A stretch of DNA of 64,000 nucleotides. Origin: Aliiroseovarius sp. S1123 (GTDB lineage: Bacteria > Pseudomonadota > Alphaproteobacteria > Rhodobacterales > Rhodobacteraceae). Position numbers and translations under genes: made by a program. How positions within the stretch are numbered: the first letter of the stretch is position 1; every line of letters begins with the position of its first letter. Location: positions 1 to 64,000 of the forward strand of contig NZ_JALKBE010000006.1 in NCBI RefSeq assembly GCF_023015885.1. The letters are read 5' to 3'. Shown in pieces: positions 45,470-54,504 of the stretch. A model generated the notes under the pieces. That model was not told the DNA's origin. It was given only the letters and a program-made list of their open reading frames with translations, and did not search any database.

Positions 45470-47262
45470 TGGACGGAGCGAACGTAGCAGGCAAAACGGT
45501 TGCCGAACATATCGTCGATTTTCTGGAACGACGCGAGGTCGAGCATGTGTTTGGCCTGTGCGGTCACACGAACATCGCCGTTCTGGCGGCGCTGGCGGAA
45601 AGCCCGATTGACTTCATCACCGTACGTCATGAACAGATCGCCAGTCACGCGGCGGACGCTTATGCGCGCGTGACCGGCAAGGCCTCGGTGGTATTGTCGC
45701 ACCTCTCTCCCGGTTTGACCAACTGCACCACCGGGGTCGCCAATGCGGCGCTCGATTGTATCCCGATGGTGGTGATCGCGGGCGACATTCCGACCCATTA
45801 TTATGGCAAGCACCCGCACCAAGAGGTGAACTTGCACGCGGACGCCGCCCAGTGGGAAATCTATCGCCCCTTCGTAAAACGCGCGTGGCGCGTGGATCGG
45901 GCGGACCTGATGGCCGAGATCCTGGAAAAGGCGTTCCACTTGGCCGAAAGCGGTCAGCCCGGTCCGGTTCTGGTCAACGTGCCGATGGACATCTTCTCGG
46001 AAGTGATCCCGTCAGATAGTTTTGACCGCATCATCGACAACACCCGCGCGCTGAAGAAGCCGTCGATTGACGACGAAACCGCGCGCGAGATTGTCGAGAA
46101 ACTGGCACAGGCAGACAGCCCCGTGGCTTATGTGGGCGGCGGCATTCTGTTGGCGCAGGCCAGCGAGGAACTGCGTGAATTTGTCGAGCATATGGGCTTG
46201 CCTGTCGCACATTCCCTGATGGGCAAGGGCGCACTGCGCGATGATCATCCGCTGGTCATGGGCATGACGGGCTTCTGGGGCACCGAGTTGGTGAACCAGT
46301 CCTGTCTGAATGCGGACTATGTCTTCGCCGTGGGGACCCGCTTTAAAGAGGCCGATTGCTCCAGCTGGTATCCCGGCTACACCTTCAATATCGGTGGGAA
46401 GGACGACACAACGAAGGTCATCCATATCGACATCGAGCCGCAGGAGATCGGCCGCAACTATCCGACCGAGATCGGTGTAGTTGCCGATGCCAAAGCTGCT
46501 CTGCGGGTGCTGACGCGCGTTGCGAAAGAGATGTATCCTGACGGCTTCCCCCGCGCCGAGAAGAAGGCCGAGATTTCCGACTTCCGCACCAAGTTCAAAG
46601 CCTCGAACACCGAAATGCAAACCTCGTCCGCGTTCCCGATGATGCCGGAGCGTATTCTGGCGGATGCCCGCAAGGCACTGCCGGAAGACGCGATCATCAC
46701 CACGGATGTGGGCTGGAATAAGAACGGGGTCGGGCAGCAGTTCGATATCCTGACCCCCGGTTCGATCCTGACGCCGGGTGGTTTTGCGACGATGGGCTTT
46801 GGCCCCCCGGCGACGATTGGGGCCAAGCTGGCCGCGCCGGATCGCGTGGTGATCAGCCTTGTGGGCGATGGCGGCTTTGGTCAAAACCCGTCCATGTTGG
46901 CCACTGCCGTCGAACTGGATTTGGGCATCATCTGGCTGGTGATGAACAACAACGCTTTCGGCACTATCGCGGGGCTACAAAAAGCCCATTACGGGCTGAC
47001 CTATGGCACGACCTTCCCCGGCACTGCTGCCGCGCCCACCAACGGGCCGGGTTATGCCGAGATCGCGCAGGCCTATGGTGCCGTCGGGGTGCGGATTACG
47101 TCTGCGGACGAGTTGCTCCCAGCGCTTGAGGCGGCGATTGCCAGTGGCAAGCCCACGGTGCTGGACGTTCCGATGATCAACAACCCGACGCCGACGACGG
47201 GGCATTGGAATATCCTCGATATCTATTCGCCGGACAAAGACGTGTCTCACGTCGCAACCTAA
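45466..47262 (+). CDS. thiamine-diphosphate enzyme of the acetolactate synthase superfamily
   Basis: A 598-residue three-domain ThDP enzyme. The catalytic glutamate is in FITVRHEQIASHAADAYARV near residue 57, and the ThDP/Mg motif is GDGGFGQNPS...NNNAFG near residues 466-495. It differs from acetolactate synthase and from Xsc; relatives include IolD-type C-C hydrolases, glyoxylate carboligase and 2-oxoacid decarboxylases. Together with the acylating aldehyde dehydrogenase it probably cleaves an intermediate to an aldehyde that is then made into acyl-CoA. Start ATG 45466, or ATG 45469. Confidence 0.82.
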   Translation: MMDGANVAGKTVAEHIVDFLERREVEHVFGLCGHTNIAVLAALAESPIDFITVRHEQIASHAADAYARVTGKASVVLSHLSPGLTNCTTGVANAALDCIPMVVIAGDIPTHYYGKHPHQEVNLHADAAQWEIYRPFVKRAWRVDRADLMAEILEKAFHLAESGQPGPVLVNVPMDIFSEVIPSDSFDRIIDNTRALKKPSIDDETAREIVEKLAQADSPVAYVGGGILLAQASEELREFVEHMGLPVAHSLMGKGALRDDHPLVMGMTGFWGTELVNQSCLNADYVFAVGTRFKEADCSSWYPGYTFNIGGKDDTTKVIHIDIEPQEIGRNYPTEIGVVADAKAALRVLTRVAKEMYPDGFPRAEKKAEISDFRTKFKASNTEMQTSSAFPMMPERILADARKALPEDAIITTDVGWNKNGVGQQFDILTPGSILTPGGFATMGFGPPATIGAKLAAPDRVVISLVGDGGFGQNPSMLATAVELDLGIIWLVMNNNAFGTIAGLQKAHYGLTYGTTFPGTAAAPTNGPGYAEIAQAYGAVGVRITSADELLPALEAAIASGKPTVLDVPMINNPTPTTGHWNILDIYSPDKDVSHVAT

Positions 47263-47270
47263 GACCAACA

Positions 47271-47291
47271 GCCGGGGCCTCGTGCCCCGGC
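47271..47291 (+). terminator. hairpin between the ThDP-enzyme gene and uspA-like gene
   Basis: GCCGGGGC and GCCCCGGC form a perfect 8-bp stem with a CTCGT loop, then CATTTATT. It lies 8 bases past the stop and could end most transcripts or attenuate expression of the stress protein. Confidence 0.65.
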
Positions 47292-47310
47292 CATTTATTG
47301 GGGGATCACC

Positions 47311-47721
47311 ATGTTCAACACCATCCTCGTTCCGGTCGCTTTGGACCACACCGAAACACTTGCGCGGAAACTGGACATCGCCCGACAATTGCGCGCGCCT
47401 GACGGTCGCATCATTGCGATCTCTGTGTTCGAAGACATTCCGTCATATGTTGCCGAATACGCGATGGTAAAGCCCGACCGGAAGAAGATGGTGCAGGAGA
47501 TCAGGAAAGCCTTTGACGATGCCTTGGCCGGTCAAGATGACATTGACCGGGTAACTCTTGCCGGCAAGCCCGGCGTTGTGATCGCGACCTACGCCGAAGA
47601 GATCGGCGCGGACCTGATCGTCACAGGCGCAAGCCGACCCGGAAGCGAGGGCTATGCGCTGGGGTCAACCGCGTCCCGGCTTGCACGCCGCGCTCCATGC
47701 TCGGTATTCGTGATCAGGTGA
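47311..47721 (+). CDS. universal stress protein UspA family
   Basis: A 136-residue single-domain UspA fold. It begins FNTILVPVALD and ends with the ATP-binding pattern VTGASRPGSEGYALGSTASRLARRAPCSVFVI (G-2x-G-9x-G-S/T like). Comparable UspA genes often accompany TRAP transporters. It has its own ribosome-binding site (GGGGGA) after the hairpin. Confidence 0.9.
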   Translation: MFNTILVPVALDHTETLARKLDIARQLRAPDGRIIAISVFEDIPSYVAEYAMVKPDRKKMVQEIRKAFDDALAGQDDIDRVTLAGKPGVVIATYAEEIGADLIVTGASRPGSEGYALGSTASRLARRAPCSVFVIR

Positions 47722-47830
47722 TCTGTCACTTTGGTTGCTATGTGGGTGTCTTCGATGCAGGATCGCGAGGCTGTGACCGGCGCACCGGAAACGTGTTTTC
47801 CGCCAACCACACGCGCATCCCCACACTCTT

Positions 47831-49051
47831 CTAGAAAACGAGCATCCCCAGCACGGCCGCGATGAGCACAGTCCAGATTTCACTCTTTTTCAGGTACATC
47901 AGCACGACGCAGGACAACAGGAAGATCACCGCCGGTGTCAGAAGGTTTGACGCCTCGCTGGCGATCCCGATGAGCAGTGACAGCGCAGCTGAGATGATCA
48001 TGCCGAAAACGGCAGTCCGAATCCCGGATTGTGCGGCTTTGAATCGTGCAAGGTGGCTGATGCGTTCAAGTTGCCGTGCGGCCAGTATGATGAGAGCCGC
48101 CGGAGGCATGAAGATCGCAACTGTTGCAACCATCGCCCCCGCCAAGCCCGCAACTTTATACCCGATGAATGTCGCACTGATCAGGATCGGTCCCGGCGTG
48201 ACCTGACCCAGCGCAATGCTTGCTGCGAAATCTTCAAGGGACAGCCACCCGTAAGCAGTCACCACGGCCTCTTGGATCATCGGAATGAAGATGTAACCGC
48301 CCCCAAACAGCAACAGGCTCATGCCAGAGAACACCGAGAACAACTGAATCAGGATCGATGAGATATCCAACTGGGGAAGGAACAGAAATAAGACGATGCA
48401 CGTCGCCAAGAACAGAGTGACGACACGTGATCCGATGCCAAATGATGGATGCCGTCGTGCGTTTGGGGCGCGACTATCCGTATCGGCCGCGCGATGCCGC
48501 AGGATACCTACGACAGCAGCGACCGTGAAAGTGCAGACGACGATCCAGATTCCACCGACCGCCAAAAGCAAGACGGCCGCACCCACCGCCATTGCCATGT
48601 CGATTGGGCCCTGTATGGCCTTTTCACGCATTTTCCAGCCGGCGTTTAAGATGATCGCGGCGATCGCGGGCAGAACGCCTGCCAACGCCTTGTCAGCGAC
48701 AACCATCGTGCCCCACGATAGGTAGAGGGCTGCAAAGCCCACCATCAGGAAGAAAGACGGAAGGATCACCGCCGCAGCGCACACCGCGCCACCCAATGGG
48801 CCACGGATTTTGTCGCCAACATAGGCGACGACATTCACTGCGACGGGCCCGGGAAGCAGCATCGCTAGGGCGACACCGTCCATAAGCTCGTCATCCTCAA
48901 TCAGACGATGCTTCCCCACGACCTCGGATCGAACGACCGAGATCAGCGCCATGTATCCCCCCCACGAGATACAGCCGATTTTGAAGAAAATTAGAAACAG
49001 CTGGGCGAGAGAGATCTCGTCGGCGTAGGTGCTGGCAGATTTATGCGACAT
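47831..49051 (-). CDS. chrA: chromate transporter family protein (ChrA)
   Basis: A 406-residue membrane protein with the two-domain CHR architecture. The N-terminal half has LFLIFFKIGCISWGGYMALI and MLLPGPVAVNVVAYVG; the C-terminal half repeats the pattern (LLLFGGGYIFIPMIQEAVV, LGQVTPGPILISATFIGY). Members export chromate or possibly take up sulfate-like anions. It overlaps the sulfotransferase start/stop by 11 bases, so the two are co-transcribed; sulfate-related transport is therefore worth considering. Confidence 0.88.
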   Translation of the reverse strand: MSHKSASTYADEISLAQLFLIFFKIGCISWGGYMALISVVRSEVVGKHRLIEDDELMDGVALAMLLPGPVAVNVVAYVGDKIRGPLGGAVCAAAVILPSFFLMVGFAALYLSWGTMVVADKALAGVLPAIAAIILNAGWKMREKAIQGPIDMAMAVGAAVLLLAVGGIWIVVCTFTVAAVVGILRHRAADTDSRAPNARRHPSFGIGSRVVTLFLATCIVLFLFLPQLDISSILIQLFSVFSGMSLLLFGGGYIFIPMIQEAVVTAYGWLSLEDFAASIALGQVTPGPILISATFIGYKVAGLAGAMVATVAIFMPPAALIILAARQLERISHLARFKAAQSGIRTAVFGMIISAALSLLIGIASEASNLLTPAVIFLLSCVVLMYLKKSEIWTVLIAAVLGMLVF

Positions 49052-50027
49052 GGCGATTTATGTTTCTGCTAGCGAGGCGTTCCTTGATCTCTTGCATTAC
49101 TGACGCCTGAGCCTTTCTTTTCTGCAGATCCTCTGGCTTCGCGCTTTCCAAGGCCTGTGCCTTAAGACGCTGGTTCTCGTCGTCAAAGCCGCTCATCAGT
49201 GGATACCCCATCTTGTGCAGCGTGTCGCCTGCGACGGCTTCGAATACGGCAATGTCCTGCGCGCTCATCTCGCGCAGGAACTTGTTCGTATTCTGCGACA
49301 TGACTGGCTTTTGCACATTGGACCACATCTGCCCGGCCACCGACGTGCTGGCTGCTTCGCGGGATTTGTGGAATTCAAGCATGTCAGGATAGAATTGAAC
49401 CTTCATGAAGTCGCACAACCGACGCAGTTCGGTTTCTGGGCGCGTGATCAAGTCGGAATACGCGACCGAAATGAACCGGTCGGCCGGTAGGTTCCGCCCA
49501 AGATCCAATGCCTTCTCCTGTTCGTCACGCCATTGCTTCGCGATGTGATAGAACGATTTTTCGCCCACAATCGCCTTGCGGAACGACAATGCTGAATCCC
49601 GACCATCGCGATGTAGGTGGATGAACTTCGCACGCGCACCACCAAAGCGGTCGATCTCGTCCGCGAAGTGCACATTCGCAAGGGATTTGCACACCCAATC
49701 TGTTGCCATGTTGTGTCGCGCCAACAGGTTGTGGATTTCGAAATAGATGGCCACGAGCGACTGTTCCGCGCACGCGTCTTCCAGTGCCGCGCGATCAATC
49801 GTGCCAAGTTTCCAACTGACCGGGTTGGTTTCCACCAGCAGGCAAACATCATCAACCAAGCGCGAAAACGACTGTGAATTCTGCAAGTCGCCATACTCGG
49901 TCAGCAATGGCCAAAGTCTTTCCAGAATATGAGGCGGATGGGGCGCGACAAGTTCGGGTGATTGATTCAACATAATACGCAGTAGGTTCGAACCAGACCT
50001 TTGGGTCCCGATCATAAAATATGGCAT
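49041..50027 (-). CDS. sulfotransferase family protein
   Basis: A 328-residue PAPS-dependent sulfotransferase-like protein. The 5'-phosphosulfate loop is TQRSGSNLLRIM at residues 8-19 and the 3'-phosphate region FIHLHRDGRDSALSFRK near 136. A charged, probably helical C-terminal tail of about 50 residues follows the core. The ATG at 50027 has GGAG 8 bases upstream; a GTG lies 9 bases earlier. The acceptor is unknown; polysaccharides or lipids are typical. Confidence 0.85.
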   Translation of the reverse strand: MPYFMIGTQRSGSNLLRIMLNQSPELVAPHPPHILERLWPLLTEYGDLQNSQSFSRLVDDVCLLVETNPVSWKLGTIDRAALEDACAEQSLVAIYFEIHNLLARHNMATDWVCKSLANVHFADEIDRFGGARAKFIHLHRDGRDSALSFRKAIVGEKSFYHIAKQWRDEQEKALDLGRNLPADRFISVAYSDLITRPETELRRLCDFMKVQFYPDMLEFHKSREAASTSVAGQMWSNVQKPVMSQNTNKFLREMSAQDIAVFEAVAGDTLHKMGYPLMSGFDDENQRLKAQALESAKPEDLQKRKAQASVMQEIKERLASRNINRHVA

Positions 50028-50302
50028 CTGCAGCACTCCGTTTTAGGCCACGTTCACTGTTGCGTCACAGATGCGGTGGCAGCTCCGATGCTCAACTAAA
50101 GCGCGTAAATCGTTTACGTTTCGTTAACGCAGATGAAAGTTTTGTTAACCATAGAGGCTCGTTCTGAGCAGGGGATGAGAGCGAAAAAAACATCTATGTA
50201 GTGAAAATATTAAGCAATCCGCCCCAAGCTTGCTGCGCGACCACACAAATGCGTTGGCAGAGTTGTGGATCGAAATCCGGCGACGTCCAAAGAGGGGCAG
50301 AT
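50028..50302. other. divergent intergenic region
   Basis: This separates the leftward sulfotransferase from the rightward PhnD-like gene. It has an AT-rich segment with repeated GTTAAC words around 50110-50150 that may hold promoters for either side. No gene is apparent. Confidence 0.35.
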
Positions 50303-51142
50303 ATGATCAGAAATAGACTCCAAACAACCATTGGTGGTATTGTTGGTGTGATTGCAGCGATGTGGCTAAATGCTTCGCCACTTGTTGCACAGACCTACAC
50401 ATTCGGTATCGTTCCGCAATTCGAAGCGCGAAAGCTCGCGCGAATTTGGGAACCGATTATCAGCGAAATCGAAAAGCGTACGGGCTACGATTTCGAGATT
50501 GTAGGGGCGCCACGGATCCCGGAATTTGAAACAAGTTTCATGAATGGTGAGTTCGATTTCGCCTACATGAATCCCTATCACGCGATCATTGCTGCCCAAA
50601 CGCAAGGGTATCAGCCAATCATTCGGGATGGGGGGCGTGAACTGTTCGGCATCTTGGTTGTGCGCGATGATAGTGACTATCAATCGGTTGAAGATCTTGA
50701 AGGGCAAACCATTGCCTTCCCTGCGCCCAATGCGCTTGGCGCATCATTGCTGATCCGGTCCGACTTGACCAATCAACATAGCGTCGATTTTTCACCAATG
50801 TATGTGTCGACACACGGGTCGGCATACTTGAACGTTATCCTGAACCAAGCCGCAGCGGCTGGCGGGGTAATGGGAACGTTTCGGTCGCAGCCAATCGAGA
50901 TATCCGAACAACTACGCGTCCTCTACAAAACGACCCGTGTCCCACCGCACCCAATCGCTGCTCATCCACGTGTACCGGAGGATGTTCAAAGGCAGGTTGC
51001 TCAGGCCTTCCTTGACTTGTGGAAAACTGGATATGGTCGTGAGTTGCTTGAACGCGTTCCGATCCGCGAGGTGATTGAGACGAGTCTGGACGACTACACT
51101 GAACTGCAAGGAATGGGCTTGGATGCGTTCTTTGTTAAGTGA
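50303..51142 (+). CDS. PhnD-like periplasmic binding protein (phosphate/phosphonate type)
   Basis: A 279-residue secreted binding protein: signal peptide to about residue 30 (GVIAAMWLNASPLVA), then TYTFGIVPQFEARKLARIW and FDFAYMNPYHAIIAA, as in PhnD/TauA-like family proteins. There are no permease or ATPase genes. It overlaps the hybrid histidine kinase by 20 bases, so it most likely delivers ligand information to the kinase's periplasmic domain rather than to a transporter. Start at 50303 follows AGAGGGGCAG. Confidence 0.88.
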   Translation: MIRNRLQTTIGGIVGVIAAMWLNASPLVAQTYTFGIVPQFEARKLARIWEPIISEIEKRTGYDFEIVGAPRIPEFETSFMNGEFDFAYMNPYHAIIAAQTQGYQPIIRDGGRELFGILVVRDDSDYQSVEDLEGQTIAFPAPNALGASLLIRSDLTNQHSVDFSPMYVSTHGSAYLNVILNQAAAAGGVMGTFRSQPIEISEQLRVLYKTTRVPPHPIAAHPRVPEDVQRQVAQAFLDLWKTGYGRELLERVPIREVIETSLDDYTELQGMGLDAFFVK

Positions 51143-53033
51143 CCCTCCACTTGTGGCACCTGTCAAAGCCGTGATTGCGTCGGCATTGGCAGGGGTGCGC
51201 TTTAAACTGCGCAGCCGCTTTGTGGCCTTGCTTGCCTGCATGATGTGCGTGTGTGTGCTTGGGTTGTCATTTATCTGGGAGCCGCGCCTGACAAGAGAGA
51301 TGACGGCCTCTCAAATTCGGAATCTGGACCAGAACGTTGAAATTCTGTCTGACGCCCTTATCCCATTTCTACTACAAAATCAGATCGGTGCGGTTTTCGA
51401 GACTCTAAGCAGCATGCAGAGCCGCTATCAGAATTGGGAAACTGTTGTTCTAACAACGCCAGAGGGCGCGCAGCTTTATCCCCTGTCTGCGGTGGATCCA
51501 GAGGCCAAGCCCGACATCATTCAGACCTCGCGGGCCATCTCGTTCGAAGGAAAAGAGCTTGCCGCGCTTTCTGTTCAGGTCAACATTTCTGATGATCTCG
51601 GACAGATCCGGCATCAGGTTCGCTTCCTCGCAATTCTGATCGCACTCTTCTTCCTTTGGGCGCTTCTTGTAGTTGGCGTGCTTCTTGATCGTTGGGTTGT
51701 TAAACGCGCAGCCCTGCTGGCCTCGGCGGCTCAACAGCTGGCACAAGGCAACTATCAAGCGAAAATTCCACCCAGTTCAAACGATGAAATTGGCGATCTG
51801 ACCAACAGCTTTTCCACGATGCGGACAACCATCAAAGAAAACGAGAAAAATCTTATCGCATCCCGCGACGAAGCCCAAGCCGCGGCCGAGGCCAAATCGC
51901 GCTTTCTAGCTACCATGAGCCACGAAATCCGGACGCCTCTGAATGGGGTCATTCCGATTGCCGAATTGCTATTGGAGCAAGATCTGCCGAAAGAGCAGGC
52001 TCAACTTATCGAAACGATACAGGAATCGGGGAAGGCGCTTAAGTCTATCATTGATGACATCCTGGACATCACGAAGATGGACGAGGGAAAATTTGTGCTC
52101 CACAGCGATGAGTTCTCGCTTAATAGCCTGGCCCAGAGCGTCATTGGGATTTTTCGCGTTTCGGCACAAAACAAGGGGATATCACTTGATTTTTCGGTGC
52201 AGGATACTTGCCCAAAGATGGTTGTGGGCGATGCAAACAGACTGCGGCAGATACTGATAAACCTTGTCGGGAATGCCATCAAATTCACTTCGGAAGGTGG
52301 TGTTACTTTACGCGTAAATGGGTTTGCTGATTTAACCCCCCAAACCGGCACCATTTGTTTTGAGGTTTCCGATACCGGCATTGGGATCTCGGAACAGGAT
52401 CAGGCGCAGGTCTTCGAGCGGTTCGTACAAGTGGATAATCGTAGCAACCGAGAATACCAAGGCACGGGGCTGGGATTGTCAATCTGCAACATGCTGGTCG
52501 CAGAGATGGGTGGTGAACTGTCTGTAGACAGCCGCGAAGGAGAAGGTAGTCGGTTCTACTTTTCGTTACCGTTCAACTTTGTTGATGTTGAAAGCGAAAC
52601 CCAAGCAGATCTTGCGCATGGCCCCGAAGCCACTTCTTCTCATCGCCAGACACCCGCAAAACCCTCCAGCGTTCTGGTGGTAGATGACAGCAAAACTAAT
52701 CTGAAGATCGCCAAGGTCATACTGCGGTCGCTCAAGCACGAGGTATCAACTGCCGAAAGCGGTGAAATTGCGATCGATCTGATGCAAGAGAACCAGTTTG
52801 ATCTGGTGTTGATGGACGTCAACATGCCTGGGATTGACGGGCTGGAAACAACGCGCCGTATCCGGAAAGGATCACAACACATGATCCAGACCCCCGTAAT
52901 CGGTTTGAGCGCGAGCGCCTTCGCAGACGATATCCAGAACTGTCTTGATGCTGGTATGAACGGCTTTCTCGCCAAGCCGCTGTCAAAAGCCGAATTGGCC
53001 ACGACTTTGTCAGAGCATCTAGGTCACGCGTGA
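51123..53033 (+). CDS. hybrid sensor histidine kinase with receiver domain
   Basis: A 636-residue membrane sensor. Two membrane helices (about residues 33-52 and 165-190) bracket a periplasmic sensor of about 110 residues; a HAMP-like linker follows (LASAAQQLAQGNYQAKI). His267 is in MSHEIRTPLNG. The ATPase domain has N-box LVGNAIKF, DTGIGIS and GTGLGLS. The C-terminal receiver has Asp565 in LVLMDVNMPG. No output regulator or Hpt gene is adjacent. The upstream binding protein is the likely ligand adaptor. Confidence 0.93.
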   Translation: MRSLLSDPPLVAPVKAVIASALAGVRFKLRSRFVALLACMMCVCVLGLSFIWEPRLTREMTASQIRNLDQNVEILSDALIPFLLQNQIGAVFETLSSMQSRYQNWETVVLTTPEGAQLYPLSAVDPEAKPDIIQTSRAISFEGKELAALSVQVNISDDLGQIRHQVRFLAILIALFFLWALLVVGVLLDRWVVKRAALLASAAQQLAQGNYQAKIPPSSNDEIGDLTNSFSTMRTTIKENEKNLIASRDEAQAAAEAKSRFLATMSHEIRTPLNGVIPIAELLLEQDLPKEQAQLIETIQESGKALKSIIDDILDITKMDEGKFVLHSDEFSLNSLAQSVIGIFRVSAQNKGISLDFSVQDTCPKMVVGDANRLRQILINLVGNAIKFTSEGGVTLRVNGFADLTPQTGTICFEVSDTGIGISEQDQAQVFERFVQVDNRSNREYQGTGLGLSICNMLVAEMGGELSVDSREGEGSRFYFSLPFNFVDVESETQADLAHGPEATSSHRQTPAKPSSVLVVDDSKTNLKIAKVILRSLKHEVSTAESGEIAIDLMQENQFDLVLMDVNMPGIDGLETTRRIRKGSQHMIQTPVIGLSASAFADDIQNCLDAGMNGFLAKPLSKAELATTLSEHLGHA

Positions 53034-53368
53034 GACGTGTGACTGTCCATCACGAGGCTTTCTGAATGAACGCGATACCGGCCGCATAGGTGTCGCAGCA
53101 TCAGCTTGGGGTAGAGTGTGACAGCAAGACCAATGCCGCCACCGCTTGGTTGTTTCAGTGCCGTCACCAAGCGAAAACTGCGAGAATGGGTGAGGGCGAC
53201 ACAGGGGCTTTATCTATCGGCAAAATCGAACCACCCAATTGGTGATGTCATATGTTCCAACTTACTTTGGTCGGCGATTGAGGCGCATGAAGGCTGCGAC
53301 TGGCCTTAATCTTCGCCCTTAAGATAGCAATAACGCTGTGAGACCGGCGACATTTTTAGTTGCTAGCG
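53034..53368. other. gene-poor stretch between the kinase and nadA
   Basis: I see no supported gene. A leftward frame over about 53034-53205 reads protein-like (FRLVTALKQPSGGGIGLAV and YPKLMLRHL), reminiscent of a LysR C-terminus, but it meets a stop upstream and has no start. It could be a remnant of a regulator; confidence is low. Confidence 0.3.
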
Positions 53369-53398
53369 CTGACAAAGTGCAAACGGGTTGTGGATAAT
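53369..53398 (+). promoter_or_regulatory. candidate sigma-70-like promoter of nadABC
   Basis: CTGACA (53369-53374) and GATAAT (53393-53398) are separated by 18 bases, close to consensus, and lie about 50 bases before the nadA start. Assigned by eye only. Confidence 0.4.
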
Positions 53399-53449
53399 GT
53401 GATGAGGCGTTAGGTCTTCCGGCACAAAATGCCTTGTGGAGGGTAACAG

Positions 53450-54499
53450 TTGTTGGACCTTGTAAATCTTCGTTCAGTGCTTTCTGCTAACTATGATCTC
53501 ACACCTTCCCTCGCGTTGGCAGAGTCCATGGAAGATGTGTATCGCAAGATGGATCGCGTGGTGACACCGCCGGACTGGGTCAGTTTTGCCCCCTATGTCA
53601 AAGCCATCAACGAACTTAAGAAAGAACGCAACGCTGTCGTTCTGGGGCATAACTATATGACGCCCGAGATCTACCATGGTGTCTCGGACTTTGTGGGCGA
53701 CAGCCTGCAGATCGCGATGAAGGCGCAAGAGGTGGATGCCGAGGTTATCGTTCAGGCTGGCGTTCACTTCATGGCTGAGACGTCGAAAATTCTGAGCCCG
53801 GAAAAGACAGTGCTGATGCCGGACATGGAGGCTGGGTGCTCTTTGGCTGAAAGCATCACCGCCGACGGTATCGAGGAAATGCGGGCCAAGTATCCGGGCG
53901 CCCCTGTTGTCACCTATGTGAATACCACGGCTGATGTAAAAGCGGCCTCGGATATCTGCTGTACCTCGTCGAACGCGGTGCAAATCGTGGACGCGATGGA
54001 CAGCGATACTGTTATCATGACGCCAGACCAGTATCTGGCGCAAAACGTTGCGAACCAAAGCAAGAAGAACATCGTGTTCTGGCCCGGTTCGTGCATCGTG
54101 CACGAGCAATATACGGCCAAAGATCTGCAAGAGTTCCGCGAATGGAACCCCGGCACGCGCCTGATCGCGCACCCGGAATGCCCGCCCGATGTGGTCGCCG
54201 AAGCTGATTTCAGTGGCTCGACCGCCGGGATCATCAAGTACGTGACCGATGAGAAGCCCGAAAAGGCGATGCTGATCACCGAATGCTCGATGGCGTCGAA
54301 CATCTCGGATGCATTGCCGGAAGTCGACTTTGTTGGCCCCTGCAACATGTGCCCGTATATGAAGAAGATCTCTCTCGAAAAGATCCTTTATGTGCTGCAC
54401 ACGATGGAAAATCAGGTCGAAGTTGACCCATCGGTCGCGGATGGCGCACGCCAATCTGTCCAGAAGATGATCGACCTGTCCCGGAAGCTGGGCCTCTAG
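53450..54499 (+). CDS. nadA: quinolinate synthase A
   Basis: A 349-residue iron-sulfur enzyme that condenses iminoaspartate with dihydroxyacetone phosphate to quinolinate, in NAD synthesis. Cluster cysteines are probably Cys130 (EAGCSL), Cys215 (WPGSCIVHE) and Cys298 or Cys301 (GPCNMCPYMKK). The GHNYMTPEIYHGVSDFVGDS substrate region is near 66. The start is a TTG at 53450 (or the adjacent TTG at 53453) behind a strong GGAGGG, an uncommon start that may limit expression. It is followed at once by nadB and nadC. Confidence 0.95.
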   Translation: MLDLVNLRSVLSANYDLTPSLALAESMEDVYRKMDRVVTPPDWVSFAPYVKAINELKKERNAVVLGHNYMTPEIYHGVSDFVGDSLQIAMKAQEVDAEVIVQAGVHFMAETSKILSPEKTVLMPDMEAGCSLAESITADGIEEMRAKYPGAPVVTYVNTTADVKAASDICCTSSNAVQIVDAMDSDTVIMTPDQYLAQNVANQSKKNIVFWPGSCIVHEQYTAKDLQEFREWNPGTRLIAHPECPPDVVAEADFSGSTAGIIKYVTDEKPEKAMLITECSMASNISDALPEVDFVGPCNMCPYMKKISLEKILYVLHTMENQVEVDPSVADGARQSVQKMIDLSRKLGL

Positions 54500-54504
54500 T
54501 CGCG

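Noticed and set aside
53034-53260. Possible LysR-type C-terminus on the minus strand
   Set aside because: The translation looks partly like a LysR end, but it has an in-frame stop upstream, no start and no helix-turn-helix nearby, so I cannot support a gene.
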